Part shown: positions 32,097 to 40,116 of the stretch, piece after piece
How the letters are laid out: each line of letters begins with the position of its first letter
Position numbering within the stretch: the stretch's first letter is position 1
Source: Lachnospiraceae bacterium
Lineage (GTDB): Bacteria; Bacillota; Clostridia; Lachnospirales; Lachnospiraceae
NCBI GenBank assembly: GCA_022793375.1
Contig: JAAWCS010000056.1
Location: 1 to 47,474, forward strand
Direction: 5' to 3'
DNA: 47,474 nt
The notes under the pieces: generated by a model
What the model saw: only the letters and a program-made list of their open reading frames with translations
Database searches by the model: none
Told to the model about the DNA's origin: nothing
Position numbers and translations under genes: made by a program

Positions 32097-32885
32097 CTAT
32101 CCCAGCGCCACATCCAGCGCCAGCATGATCGTAAAGCCCAGGGCAAAGAAAACCGTCCCCCAGTTAGAATGACGTCCCGCGCTCGTCTCGGGGATCAGTT
32201 CCTCCACTACCACGTACATCATGGCCCCGGCCGCAAAACTCAGTAAGTACGGCAGGGCCGGAATCACCGCTTCGGCGACAAGAACCGTAAATACGGCGGC
32301 CGCCGCTTCCGCCGCGCCCGAGAGCATGCCGCAGAGAAAAGCAGAGGTTTTCTTCATGCCCTCTGCTTTTAACGGCAGGGCGACGATCGCTCCTTCGGGA
32401 AAATTCTGGATCGCAATGCCAACGGAAAGTGCCAGAGCCCCTGTCAGAGAAATCGTACTGTTTCCGGTTAAACAGCCCGCGAATACGACTCCCACCGCCA
32501 TTCCCTCCGGGATATTGTGCAGCGTGACCGCAAGCACCAGCATCGTCGTCTTTTTCAACGCGACCTTCGGCCCCTCCGGCACGTCGCTGTTTTGATGCAG
32601 ATGCGGTATCATGCGGTCCAAAAAAAGCAGAAACAAAATGCCCAGCCAAAAACCGACGACCGCCGGCATAAACGCCCAATCGCCCAAAGCCGCCGACTGG
32701 TCCATTGCCGGAATCAGCAGACTCCAGATCGAAGCCGCCACCATCACACCTGCGGCAAATCCCGTCAAAGCCCCTTGAAGGACCGCGTTTAAAGTCTCTT
32801 TCATAAACAGCACGCAGGCCGCTCCCAGCGCCGTGCCGACAAACGGAATCAAAATTCCTCCCGCCACTTCACCTGTCATTTTCAT
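32097..32885 (-). CDS. ZIP family divalent metal transporter
   Basis: Start at the ATG at 32885 (MKMTGEVAGGILIPFVGTAL), with AAAGGAAAGG upstream; ATG at 32879 is an alternative. 262 residues, about eight membrane helices. Family signatures: TLHNIPEGMAVGVVFAG (helix 4, H and E metal ligands) and GIAIQNFPEGAIVALPLK (helix 5). ZIP proteins import zinc, iron or manganese. Convergent with the isomerase gene with only 9 bases between stops. Promoter and palindrome at 32948-33002 suggest metal-dependent control. Confidence 0.93.
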   Translation of the reverse strand: MKMTGEVAGGILIPFVGTALGAACVLFMKETLNAVLQGALTGFAAGVMVAASIWSLLIPAMDQSAALGDWAFMPAVVGFWLGILFLLFLDRMIPHLHQNSDVPEGPKVALKKTTMLVLAVTLHNIPEGMAVGVVFAGCLTGNSTISLTGALALSVGIAIQNFPEGAIVALPLKAEGMKKTSAFLCGMLSGAAEAAAAVFTVLVAEAVIPALPYLLSFAAGAMMYVVVEELIPETSAGRHSNWGTVFFALGFTIMLALDVALG

Positions 32886-32947
32886 CACCTTTCCTTTGAA
32901 TCTGCCTTTTTGTGCCCGGACGCTGTTCCGGCAGGGCATGTTATCTC

Positions 32948-33002
32948 AGTTAGTATCTGCTAACTCATCGATAAATATACCTTACTTCTGCCTTTTTGTC
33001 AA
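32948..33002 (-). promoter_or_regulatory. ZIP gene promoter and palindromic operator
   Basis: Minus strand -35 TTGACA (32997-33002), spacer 17, -10 TATATT (32974-32979). Just downstream of the start site lies the palindrome AGTTAG-TATCTG-CTAACT (32948-32965, plus strand). This resembles DtxR/MntR-class half-sites (TTAG/CTAA) but with an unusual 6-base centre. The remaining sequence to 33211 has no gene that I can support. Confidence 0.6.
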
Positions 33003-33211
33003 ACTCCGCAGGAAACCGCCCCTTTTCCTTGCAGGACGCTGATACATTTTCCGTGCTTTGTCCCATTTTCGGCGCCCTTCTTGACAGTTCTTGTTTTTGC
33101 TGATCGTCATTGCCGAAGCCGAAAAGCTCGGCTGCCATCCGGACTCTTTGGCTATGTCCGGCGGTTCGGCCGGCGGCCGCTGTCCTCTCAGGCCGCCGCC
33201 CACGCCGCTTT

Positions 33212-34495
33212 CTATTGATCCGGGCGGTATTTTCTCAAGATCCCCGCAAATATCAGGCAGATCATTAAGCCCATTATACCGAGGAAAAAAATCACCATTG
33301 CCGCGCCCGCTCCCTGGCCGCGGCCAAACATCCGGACCGCCAAGCCGCCCTCTGCCCGAGCCATAAAGGGTTCGCAGACCATATCGACCATCGCTCCGCC
33401 CAAAAAGTATCCGAGCGGAATCGTAAAAAACTGAAGTGCGTTTCGACAGGAATAAACCCGCCCCTGCATCTCTACCGGAATCGTCCGGCGCACAATCACG
33501 TCCAGGTTCGTACTCATAATCGGCACCGGCAGCCAGCCAAGGACCTGCGCCACACACCACCAGGCCGGCGTATGCGACAGCGACAGCAGAAAATTGTCCG
33601 TTGTTAAGGAAAATAGCATCGTTAAAAAAATTACCCGCACCCGATTTTTTGGCTCCGGCAGCACCGCGGCAAGCAGGCTGCCCGCCAGCATGGCAAGCCC
33701 CGCAAAGGACGTGACGATTCCCAGCACCTGTTCGCCGCCGTTTGCGCGCGGCAAAACAAACGCCGGAAGCACGGCGTCAAAAGCCGATGCCGCCAGGTTC
33801 ACCCCTGACAAAAAGAGAATCAAATACAGCACCAGCCGGTTCTCATACAGACAGGAAAGCCCCGCCCCCGCCGACTGAAGCAGCGATTCCTTTGCTTTTT
33901 CCAAACGAGTCTCCTGCTTAGGGATCTTCACCCAGAGCAGCAAGGCAAGAAAAGCCGCCGCAAACGTGCCCAGATCCACGGCAATGACCAGATCCATCCC
34001 GCCAAACGCGTACAGCGAAGTCGCCAGCACCGGATGAAGAATCGTAACCAGTGAACCGGAAAGGGACCGCAGGCCGCTCGTTTTCTGGTACTGCCCCTCA
34101 GGGATAATCAGCGTGGCCGCCACCTCGCTGGCCGGATTTTGGACTGTGTTCATCAGCCCGTTTAATGCATTTAAGGCATACAGATGCCACGGACACAACA
34201 GGTTTCCTTTCAGCAGGACAAATACCGCCGCACTGCAGCCTGCCGCCAGCGTGTCGCAGACAAGCATCGTCCGCTTCTTATCCCACCGATCGCTCAGCGC
34301 CCCGGCAAAAATACTCGTCAGGACATAGGGTACATAAGAACAGACCGACAATAAAGCCGTCTTGAGGGCTGAGCCTGTTTCCTGATACAGCCACAGCGTC
34401 AGCGCAAAGTTGGTCATGGTGCTGCCCAGCTGCGACAAGCCCTGCGTTGCCCACAGGATATAAAAATCTTTTAGCGAATGTATTTTGTTTTTCAT
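33212..34495 (-). CDS. MFS efflux transporter (macrolide-efflux-like)
   Basis: 427 residues, 12 membrane helices predicted. N-terminus KDFYILWATQGLSQLGSTMT, then motif A-like GALSDRWDKKRTMLVCD between helices 2 and 3, typical of the MefA-like drug:proton antiporter group. AAAGGAG lies 8 bases before the ATG. It is preceded by a promoter, a 12-codon leader peptide and three perfect hairpins, an arrangement known for antibiotic-inducible resistance genes, which supports an efflux role for a ribosome-acting compound. The drug is not predictable. Confidence 0.88.
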   Translation of the reverse strand: MKNKIHSLKDFYILWATQGLSQLGSTMTNFALTLWLYQETGSALKTALLSVCSYVPYVLTSIFAGALSDRWDKKRTMLVCDTLAAGCSAAVFVLLKGNLLCPWHLYALNALNGLMNTVQNPASEVAATLIIPEGQYQKTSGLRSLSGSLVTILHPVLATSLYAFGGMDLVIAVDLGTFAAAFLALLLWVKIPKQETRLEKAKESLLQSAGAGLSCLYENRLVLYLILFLSGVNLAASAFDAVLPAFVLPRANGGEQVLGIVTSFAGLAMLAGSLLAAVLPEPKNRVRVIFLTMLFSLTTDNFLLSLSHTPAWWCVAQVLGWLPVPIMSTNLDVIVRRTIPVEMQGRVYSCRNALQFFTIPLGYFLGGAMVDMVCEPFMARAEGGLAVRMFGRGQGAGAAMVIFFLGIMGLMICLIFAGILRKYRPDQ

Positions 34496-34520
34496 TTTGA
34501 CTTTGCTCCTTTGATTGGTA

Positions 34521-34613
34521 TTTGCATTTCTCCATTCAAATGCAAAGCCCGAGGATTTGCGCCTGTTTCAGGCGTGTCGCTCCATGCAGTATCCTCAAAC
34601 CTTGCATGGAGCG
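34521..34613 (-). promoter_or_regulatory. Attenuator-like hairpins in the MFS leader
   Basis: Three perfect hairpins in order on the minus strand. First: 11-bp stem, 34603-34613 with 34578-34588 (CGCTCCATGCA arm), whose 5' arm is the end of the leader peptide. Second: CGCCTG-TTT-CAGGCG (34560-34574). Third: 9-bp TTTGCATTT/AAATGCAAA (34521-34546), just before the ribosome site of the MFS gene. A stalled ribosome on the leader would open the first. Confidence 0.65.
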
Positions 34614-34633
34614 GCTGCAATCATTAAAATCAT
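34595..34633 (-). CDS. Leader peptide of the MFS transporter gene
   Basis: 12 codons, MILMIAAAPCKV then TGA, with a perfect AGGAGG seven bases before the ATG at 34633. Too short for routine gene finding. Its last five codons form the 5' arm of the first leader hairpin. The strong ribosome site on such a short frame and its place 100 bases before an efflux gene are typical of ribosome-mediated attenuation; the stalling motif is not one I recognise. Confidence 0.65.
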   Translation of the reverse strand: MILMIAAAPCKV

Positions 34634-34684
34634 TGGTCTGCCTCCTGTTTCTTTCTTCCTGCAATCGTTTCGTGCGTGTTTTCT

Positions 34685-34713
34685 ATTATACAGATAGTGG
34701 CTTCTTTCGGCAA
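34685..34713 (-). promoter_or_regulatory. Promoter of MFS leader transcript
   Basis: Minus strand -35 TTGCCG (34708-34713), spacer 17, -10 TATAAT (34685-34690). Start would be near 34678, about 45 bases before the leader-peptide ATG. Confidence 0.65.
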
Positions 34714-34793
34714 CTGGTATTGATGGGGAATTTTGTCAATTGAAAATCGTTTCTTCCCGGCCTTTGTGTCCTGCCATGTTTTGGAGACAGGGA

Positions 34794-34843
34794 TTGACTT
34801 GAAATAGTTTCATTGATATAATAGAATTCACTATCAGAGTGAA
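34794..34843 (+). promoter_or_regulatory. Promoter and operator of the AbiE-like pair
   Basis: -35 TTGACT (34794-34799), spacer 17, -10 TATAAT (34817-34822). Directly downstream is a perfect inverted repeat TTCACT-ATCAG-AGTGAA (34827-34843), overlapping the expected start site. AbiEi antitoxins are known to repress their own promoters through inverted repeats. Confidence 0.7.
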
Positions 34844-34856
34844 AGTGGTGATTTTA

Positions 34857-35882
34857 ATGAAACTATATGACAGGAAAGGATTGGAGTGTGTAAAAAACAA
34901 ATTTCTCAAGCTTCCTAATATCCAGAAATACGAAGTAGACCGAAGAACCGAGGATGGGTTTATTGCCTCTGTTGAGATGGATGATGGATTTGTATTTAAG
35001 ATATATGCCTATTCCATGCAGCAGGTATACCCGTCAACAATCTTGCGGCTGATCGAACGAAAAAACAATGACCAAGGAGTCCGTATTTTAGTATCGCCGT
35101 ATATATCGGACAGGACAGCGCAGATTTGTGAAAAAAATGGCATAGGATATTTTGATTATGCCGGAAACTGTTGGTTTGCAGGGCATTCTATTTATCTGTC
35201 TGAGCGAGGAAACAAAAATCCCCAACCAAAGCAGTACAACGCTGTTTCCGTATTTGAAAGGTCGTCGGTGGTCTCCTCCCTGATCCTGCGGGAGCTTTTT
35301 GCGGATGTAAATAAGATATGGAGGTTAAAACATCTGTCGCAAAAGCTTGACTGTAGTATTGGCCAGGTGTCCAAAGTCATGGGATTTCTGGTAAAGAATG
35401 CTTGGGCAGTTAAAACAGCAGAAGGGTATGCTGTTTCAGAACCTGGCTTCGTTTTAAAAGAATGGAGTCAGATTTACGGCAAAAAAGAAATGTTTTCGTA
35501 TCTCTTCTATAGCCTGGATAGCCCTTCTGTTCTGGAAGCGAAACTGCGGGGACTAAAACTGGATATGGGAATAGACAGTTATCTTACAGGTTTTTCCGGC
35601 GGAGTTCGTTATGCACCGGTTGTCCGCTATAATAAAGTTCATATATACATGGCTCCGGAGGATATACAAGAAGCAATCGACTATCTGGGGATAAAAGAAG
35701 TAAACAGCGGCGCCAATGTGGTTATTTTTCCCCTGGAGAATGATTCTTATATAAAAGATTGTCGGGTTATCGCCGGAGATATGGTTGTGTCGCCTTTACA
35801 GATTTATCTGGACAGCCGGCAGTTAAAGGGGCGGGGAGAAGAAATGGCGGAAGCTGTCCTGCAAAAGGAGATTGTCCGATGA
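34857..35882 (+). CDS. AbiEi-type (type IV) antitoxin / winged-helix protein
   Basis: Start at the ATG at 34857 (MKLYDRKGLECVKNKFLKLP); upstream GTGs are in frame but the ATG has AGTGGTG before it. 341 residues. Begins with an AbiEi-like N-terminal region; residues ~150-205 form a winged helix (IWRLKHLSQKLDCSIGQVSK, MGFLVKNAWAVKTAEGYAVS). The C-terminal domain (LTGFSGGVRYAPVV, VVIFPLENDSYIKDC, VVSPLQIYLDSRQLKGRGEE) matches the type IV antitoxin layout. ATGA overlap with the nucleotidyltransferase gene. The pair is clearly more AT-rich than its neighbours, suggesting transfer. Confidence 0.75.
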   Translation: MKLYDRKGLECVKNKFLKLPNIQKYEVDRRTEDGFIASVEMDDGFVFKIYAYSMQQVYPSTILRLIERKNNDQGVRILVSPYISDRTAQICEKNGIGYFDYAGNCWFAGHSIYLSERGNKNPQPKQYNAVSVFERSSVVSSLILRELFADVNKIWRLKHLSQKLDCSIGQVSKVMGFLVKNAWAVKTAEGYAVSEPGFVLKEWSQIYGKKEMFSYLFYSLDSPSVLEAKLRGLKLDMGIDSYLTGFSGGVRYAPVVRYNKVHIYMAPEDIQEAIDYLGIKEVNSGANVVIFPLENDSYIKDCRVIAGDMVVSPLQIYLDSRQLKGRGEEMAEAVLQKEIVR

Positions 35883-36709
35883 TTAGAGATGAAGATTTGA
35901 AAAGCAGCATAGATTATTCGGAAGGACAAAAAGAAGCAGCCCACAGGATATTGGTAGAACTGGTCAATATCTTTAAAGAATACGAGGATGACATTCGTAT
36001 TGTAGGCGGCTGGGTTCCCGATCTGATGTTTCCGGGAGAAGGGCATATAGGCAGTGTGGATGTTGACATTCTTCTCAACCATTTGGCGCTGCATGACGAG
36101 GGCTATCAGAATATGGCAAGGATCCTACAGAGCAGCGGATACAGGGCGCATCCGGATAAATATTTTTCCTTTATTAAAACAGTGGTGGTAGAAAGCGTTC
36201 CATACGATGTAGATGTTGACCTCCTTGCAGGAATGTACGGCGGAACCCAGCCAAAGAAAAGAAGCCAGCATGTGCACGGGATTAAGGCCTTAAAGGCTAC
36301 GGGAGGAAATTTTGCTTTTGATTTCCCTCCGCAGAAAATTCATGTGGAAGCGAAACGCCCGGATGGCGCCTATGATGCGGCAAATGTCAGCGTGGTGGCA
36401 GTGGTCCCCTATCTGATCATGAAAACAGCCGCAATGGGCAGGGGAAAAGCCAAAGATGCCTATGATATATATTTTTTGCTGAAACATTACGGCGGTGGCA
36501 TAAAGGAACTGGCAAAGGAGTTCCTGCCGGCCAAAAACAGAAAACTAGTGCAGGAGATGAAGGAAAAGCTGGCAGGGAAATTCGCATCTGTAAATCATGC
36601 AGGCCCGAAAGATGTGGCAGATTTTCTTGGGCCTGAGGATGATGAGGAGATTGCGCTGATAAAAAGAGATGCGTATGAACGGATCCAGGCATTGTTAAAG
36701 TTGATTTAG
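35879..36709 (+). CDS. Nucleotidyltransferase, probable toxin of AbiE-like pair
   Basis: 276 residues, ATG at 35879 overlapping the antitoxin stop. Pol-beta-like nucleotidyltransferase core: IRIVGGWVPD (G43, G44) and GSVDVDIL (D61, D63), with a further acidic VDVDLL near residue 109 as probable third carboxylate. The C-terminal half is helical (MKTAAMGRGKAKDAYDIYFL). AbiEii toxins share this fold, but the spacing and the GGW motif differ from the classical AbiEii, so it may be a separate branch. It probably transfers nucleotides to RNA or protein; this is inferred from the family. Confidence 0.75.
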   Translation: MIRDEDLKSSIDYSEGQKEAAHRILVELVNIFKEYEDDIRIVGGWVPDLMFPGEGHIGSVDVDILLNHLALHDEGYQNMARILQSSGYRAHPDKYFSFIKTVVVESVPYDVDVDLLAGMYGGTQPKKRSQHVHGIKALKATGGNFAFDFPPQKIHVEAKRPDGAYDAANVSVVAVVPYLIMKTAAMGRGKAKDAYDIYFLLKHYGGGIKELAKEFLPAKNRKLVQEMKEKLAGKFASVNHAGPKDVADFLGPEDDEEIALIKRDAYERIQALLKLI

Positions 36710-36725
36710 AAGTGGTAAGCCCCGA

Positions 36726-37266
36726 TTGCAGGCAGAATTTAACGCCTGGCGGAAAGACGGCAAAACGAAATTTCTCGACTTCTGTACCGGCGCGCGCGGC
36801 GTCAAACTCCTGTACGATTTTTTTCAAGGAGATCATGAACCCCGAGACAACGCCGGAACGCTTAGAGCAGTTTCTGTCCCTTTTGCTGCATACGGAGGTA
36901 AAAATCCTGCACAATAGGGGCATCAAGACAAAATTAGAGGCATGGCTTACGCTCTTTTGTACTGACGAACCAAGGGAAATCTTACAGCTGATCCAAACTT
37001 ATCCGGAATTTAAACTAATATACGAGCAGGTCTATGACCTGTGCAGAAATGTCGAAGGGGTGATGAAAATGTTTTCTAAGGAATTGCAGATCCTGGACCG
37101 GAATACGGTGCAGCTTATGATTGACGAAATGCAGCAGACGATTGACAGGCAGAAATTAAAGATACAGGAATACGAACGCAGGCAAACCGAGGAGCGACAT
37201 CGTTACGAAGAACAACTTACCTCTCTGACACAGCGGCTTGCACAGCTGGAGCAGCGCCAGACATGA
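36726..37266 (+). pseudogene. Rpn/PD-(D/E)XK family transposase remnant, frameshifted and internally deleted
   Basis: The first frame reads AEFNAWRKDGKTKFLDFCTG and ARGVKLLYD, the known N-terminus of this family. At a T7 run (36818-36824) the frame shifts, and the other frame continues FFKEIMNPETTPERLEQFLS. After HTEVKILH (~36905) the sequence jumps to NRGIKTKLEAWLTLF, which belongs near the C-terminus. The nuclease core in between is missing. The C-terminal coiled coil (MIDEMQQTIDRQKLKIQEYE...) is intact and could still be translated from an ATG near 36835. Confidence 0.75.
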
Positions 37267-37294
37267 TGAAAAATTTACACAGATAAAAAACAGA

Positions 37295-37311
37295 GGGGGC
37301 CAAAGGCCCCC
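37295..37311. terminator. Bidirectional terminator
   Basis: GGGGGCC (37295-37301) and GGCCCCC (37305-37311) with an AAA loop. On the minus strand TCTGTTTTTT follows, ending the kinase-acetyltransferase transcript; on the plus strand TTCCATCTTC follows, weaker. Confidence 0.75.
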
Positions 37312-37323
37312 TTCCATCTTCTT

Positions 37324-38292
37324 TCACTCTACCTGCTTTTCCATCCGCCAATTTTCCAACGTCACACCGCCGCGTACCACGCTGTTTTTTACCGCGGCCC
37401 CGTACCCCAATCTCTCAAAAAACGGCCGGGCCGTCATCGAAGCATAGACCGAAAACCGGCGGACACCCCTTGAAAGCGCCCTCGTCTCCAGCGCCTGCAC
37501 GATCTGCGCGCCGATCCCCTGTCCCTGGCGGTCTTTATGGACATACAGCATATCCAGGCAGCCGTCTTGCTGCATATTTCCAAAACCAAGCACAATCCCG
37601 CACTCCTGCACGACTACCGTATCCGACTCTTGAAAGCGGCGGTTCCAATCCGCCAAATCGACCCGGCCTGTGGCCCACGCCTTTAGCTGTTCCTTCGTAT
37701 AATCCTGTGCATTTACCGTGTGTACCGTCTCATAAAACAGTTGTGCCAGGGCGCGGCCATCGCCGGCTTTGTAGTCGCGCAGGAGCCGGCGGCAGACCGC
37801 GTACTCTTCCTCGATCCGGTGAAACGGCAATCCGTATTTCTCGCACATGGCCTGATTGTGCCGGTTTTCCAAAAGCAGCGCCTTTTGCGACAGGCCCGAA
37901 TCGTCCAGCCGCTTCTCGATCCGGTTCGCCCAGGTACGGATTTGCGAAAAATTTTGCCGGATGTATTCCTCGCTCATAATCAGGCACAGGTAGTGAATCT
38001 GCCGCAGTTGTCTTTCGTCAAAATCTTTTTTCCAGTCAAAGGGGATGTAACAGCCTTCGACGATCAGGTTCTGCTCGTTTTCCAGAGCCGTCTTTATCAT
38101 CTCTTTAACAATGTTCCATAGATATGGCGTCAGCTGCGCGTCGTCGCACGGCGTAAGCGCGGTCTGTCCGCTGCGGATCAGGCCCATTTTCAGATGATCG
38201 ATCGACAGATACGGGTAATGGTAGCGCTCCAGCAGGGTCTGCGCCAAAACGGTTTTTCCCGTGTGAGTCGCTCCGGTAATCAGGATAACCAT
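37324..38292 (-). CDS. P-loop kinase fused to GNAT acetyltransferase
   Basis: 322 residues. Residues 1-185: P-loop kinase with Walker A GATHTGKT (7-14), IDHLKMGLIRSG and LIVEGCYIPFDWKKDF, resembling 2-phosphoglycerate kinase or zeta-like small-molecule kinases. Residues ~190-322: GNAT domain with LDMLYVHKDRQGQGIGAQIV (acetyl-CoA site R/Q-G-x-G) and a C-terminal RPFFERLGYGAA. Each domain is complete by eye. The two activities are probably on the same metabolite or resistance-type substrate, which I cannot name. Downstream terminator at 37295-37311. Confidence 0.85.
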   Translation of the reverse strand: MVILITGATHTGKTVLAQTLLERYHYPYLSIDHLKMGLIRSGQTALTPCDDAQLTPYLWNIVKEMIKTALENEQNLIVEGCYIPFDWKKDFDERQLRQIHYLCLIMSEEYIRQNFSQIRTWANRIEKRLDDSGLSQKALLLENRHNQAMCEKYGLPFHRIEEEYAVCRRLLRDYKAGDGRALAQLFYETVHTVNAQDYTKEQLKAWATGRVDLADWNRRFQESDTVVVQECGIVLGFGNMQQDGCLDMLYVHKDRQGQGIGAQIVQALETRALSRGVRRFSVYASMTARPFFERLGYGAAVKNSVVRGGVTLENWRMEKQVE

Positions 38293-38385
38293 GCGTTTCC
38301 CTCCGTTTCTTTCGTCGTCTCTTCCTTTTAGCCCGGGAAATTCATGCCCGCCACGCTTCTGCTCTGCGGCTGTTTGGGCGCATCG

Positions 38386-39993
38386 TCAATCCTCCCACTC
38401 CTCGCACAGCTTCTCGATCTGTCCCGTCAGCTTCTTCACATCGCGGTTTGAACGTCCCTGGCTGTTCTCGACCAGCCGTTTAAGACGCCGCAGCGCTTCC
38501 AAAAGAGCGCCAAAGAGCGCGGCCGCCTTTGTTCCGGTGGGCATAGCGACTTTATGCTCGATGCGCACGCCGGCCGGCTCGTAGACAAAGCATCCCGCCA
38601 GCAGATCGTACACCGCCCCGCTGTAGGGCGCGGCCGCCTGATAGCCGTACTCCTTTGTCAAAAGTTCCGTAAAGGCAATACAGGAATCGTCGTCCCCGTG
38701 GTTGATAAACACCTGCTTCGGCTTTTGCGTAAAGCCCTGCAGCCATTTTATCAGCCCGTCCCGGTCGGCATGGCCGCTGATGCCGGGCAGCTGGCGGATA
38801 TCGGCTTCTACGGCAATCTCCTCGTCAAACAGTTTCACCCGCTTTGCGCCCTCGCACAGCGAACGGCCCAGCGTACCGACCGCCTGATAGCCGACGAAGA
38901 GGATCGTGCATTCTTTTTTCCACAGATTGTGCTTGAGGTGATGGCGGATTCGGCCGGCTTCGCACATGCCGCTGGCCGAGAGAATGACTTTGGGCGACGA
39001 ATCCATATTGATGGCCATGGAATCCTGCTGGCTCACGCTGATGCGCAGCCCGTCAAACCAGATCGGGTTTATGCCCCGGTGGATCAAGTCCTTCATCTCC
39101 TGGTCGAAATTTTCGGTATCGCACTGCAGGAAAATCCGCGTGGCTTCGTTGGCCAGCGGGCTGTCCACGTAGACCGGGAAATCCTGATGTCCCGGCACCA
39201 TCCGCTCTTCCTTAATCTGGCGCAGGAAATAGAGCATCTCCTGCGTGCGTCCCACGGCAAACGAAGGGATTACCACATTGCCGCCGCGGTCAAAGGTTTC
39301 CTTTAAAATCGCCGCCAGCGCCGGCGCATAGTCCGGTTTCGGGCCGTGGAGCCGGTTTCCGTAGGTTGATTCCATCACAACATAGTCGGCTTCTTCCACC
39401 ATCTGCGGTACATTGATGATCGGCTGGTTTTCATTGCCTACATCGCCGCTGAATACGATCTTTTTCTCGACGTCTCCTTCTTGCAGCCAGATTTCAATCG
39501 ACGAAGAGCCAAGCAGATGCCCCATATCTGAAAAACGGATACAGATGTCCTCTTCCACCTGTTTTTTCCGGCCATAATGACAGGGCCTGAAGTGCTTCAA
39601 AACCCCTTCGGCGTCGTTCACCGAGTATAGCGGCTCCACCGCCGGGCGGCCGGCACGGATCGCCTTGCGGCTCTTCCATTCCGCGTCCGCCTCCTGAATA
39701 TGCGCGCTGTCCAAAAGCATAATGCTGCACAGGCTGCAGGTCGCTTCCGTCGCGTAAATCTTGCCGCGGAACCCGTTTTTGTACAAAAGCGGCAAAAGCC
39801 CCGAATGGTCGATGTGCGCATGCGTTAAGAACACACAGTCGATCTCTGCCGGGCTCACCGGCAATTCCACGTTCTCAAACACGTTCAATCCCTGCTCCAT
39901 CCCGTAATCCACCAGCACCTTGCTGTGGCCGCATTCGAGCAGTGTACAGCTCCCCGTTACCTCATGCAGTGCCCCAATAAATGTTACCTTCAT
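38386..39993 (-). CDS. MBL-fold/beta-CASP RNA metallo-hydrolase
   Basis: 535 residues. Metallo-beta-lactamase motif HAHIDHSG for two zinc ions, MGHLLGSSSIEI, FSGDVG, then the beta-CASP insert with VVMESTYGNR and MLYFLRQIKEE, and VILSASGMCEAGRIRHHL and GHADRDGLIKWL near the end. These enzymes (CPSF/RNase J-like) are RNA exo- or endonucleases. The C-terminal ~70 residues are an added helical tail. Its ribosome site AAGGAGG is the last part of the 52-bp repeat array C. Confidence 0.93.
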   Translation of the reverse strand: MKVTFIGALHEVTGSCTLLECGHSKVLVDYGMEQGLNVFENVELPVSPAEIDCVFLTHAHIDHSGLLPLLYKNGFRGKIYATEATCSLCSIMLLDSAHIQEADAEWKSRKAIRAGRPAVEPLYSVNDAEGVLKHFRPCHYGRKKQVEEDICIRFSDMGHLLGSSSIEIWLQEGDVEKKIVFSGDVGNENQPIINVPQMVEEADYVVMESTYGNRLHGPKPDYAPALAAILKETFDRGGNVVIPSFAVGRTQEMLYFLRQIKEERMVPGHQDFPVYVDSPLANEATRIFLQCDTENFDQEMKDLIHRGINPIWFDGLRISVSQQDSMAINMDSSPKVILSASGMCEAGRIRHHLKHNLWKKECTILFVGYQAVGTLGRSLCEGAKRVKLFDEEIAVEADIRQLPGISGHADRDGLIKWLQGFTQKPKQVFINHGDDDSCIAFTELLTKEYGYQAAAPYSGAVYDLLAGCFVYEPAGVRIEHKVAMPTGTKAAALFGALLEALRRLKRLVENSQGRSNRDVKKLTGQIEKLCEEWED

Positions 39994-39997
39994 CCCA

Positions 39998-40108
39998 TTT
40001 CCTCCTTCTTGCCCGTGTCCTCAGGGCATAATGGTACACCCTTGTGGTGTTTCCTCCTTCTTGCCCGTGTCCTCAGGGCATAATGGTACACCCTTGTGGT
40101 GTTTCCTC
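39998..40108 (-). repeat. 52-bp tandem repeat array, locus C (2 copies)
   Basis: Units begin (plus strand) at 40001 and 40053, 52 bp apart and identical over the visible core. Sense strand: AAGGAGGAAA, hairpin ACACC-ACAAG-GGTGT, ATG-CCC-TGA in TGCCC...GGGCA. Compared with locus A, the first stem differs by T to C on one side and A to G on the other, a compensatory change. The array fills the gap between rsmA and the metallo-hydrolase gene, and supplies the latter's Shine-Dalgarno. Confidence 0.92.
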
Positions 40109-40116
40109 TTTTGATA

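Noticed and set aside
32982..33560. 192-codon minus-strand frame near the MFS gene end
   Set aside because: It is out of frame with the MFS gene over most of its length and has low-complexity Arg/Gly content.
36726..36917. Independent small protein
   Set aside because: Its sequence is the N-terminus of the Rpn-type transposase, so it is part of the remnant.
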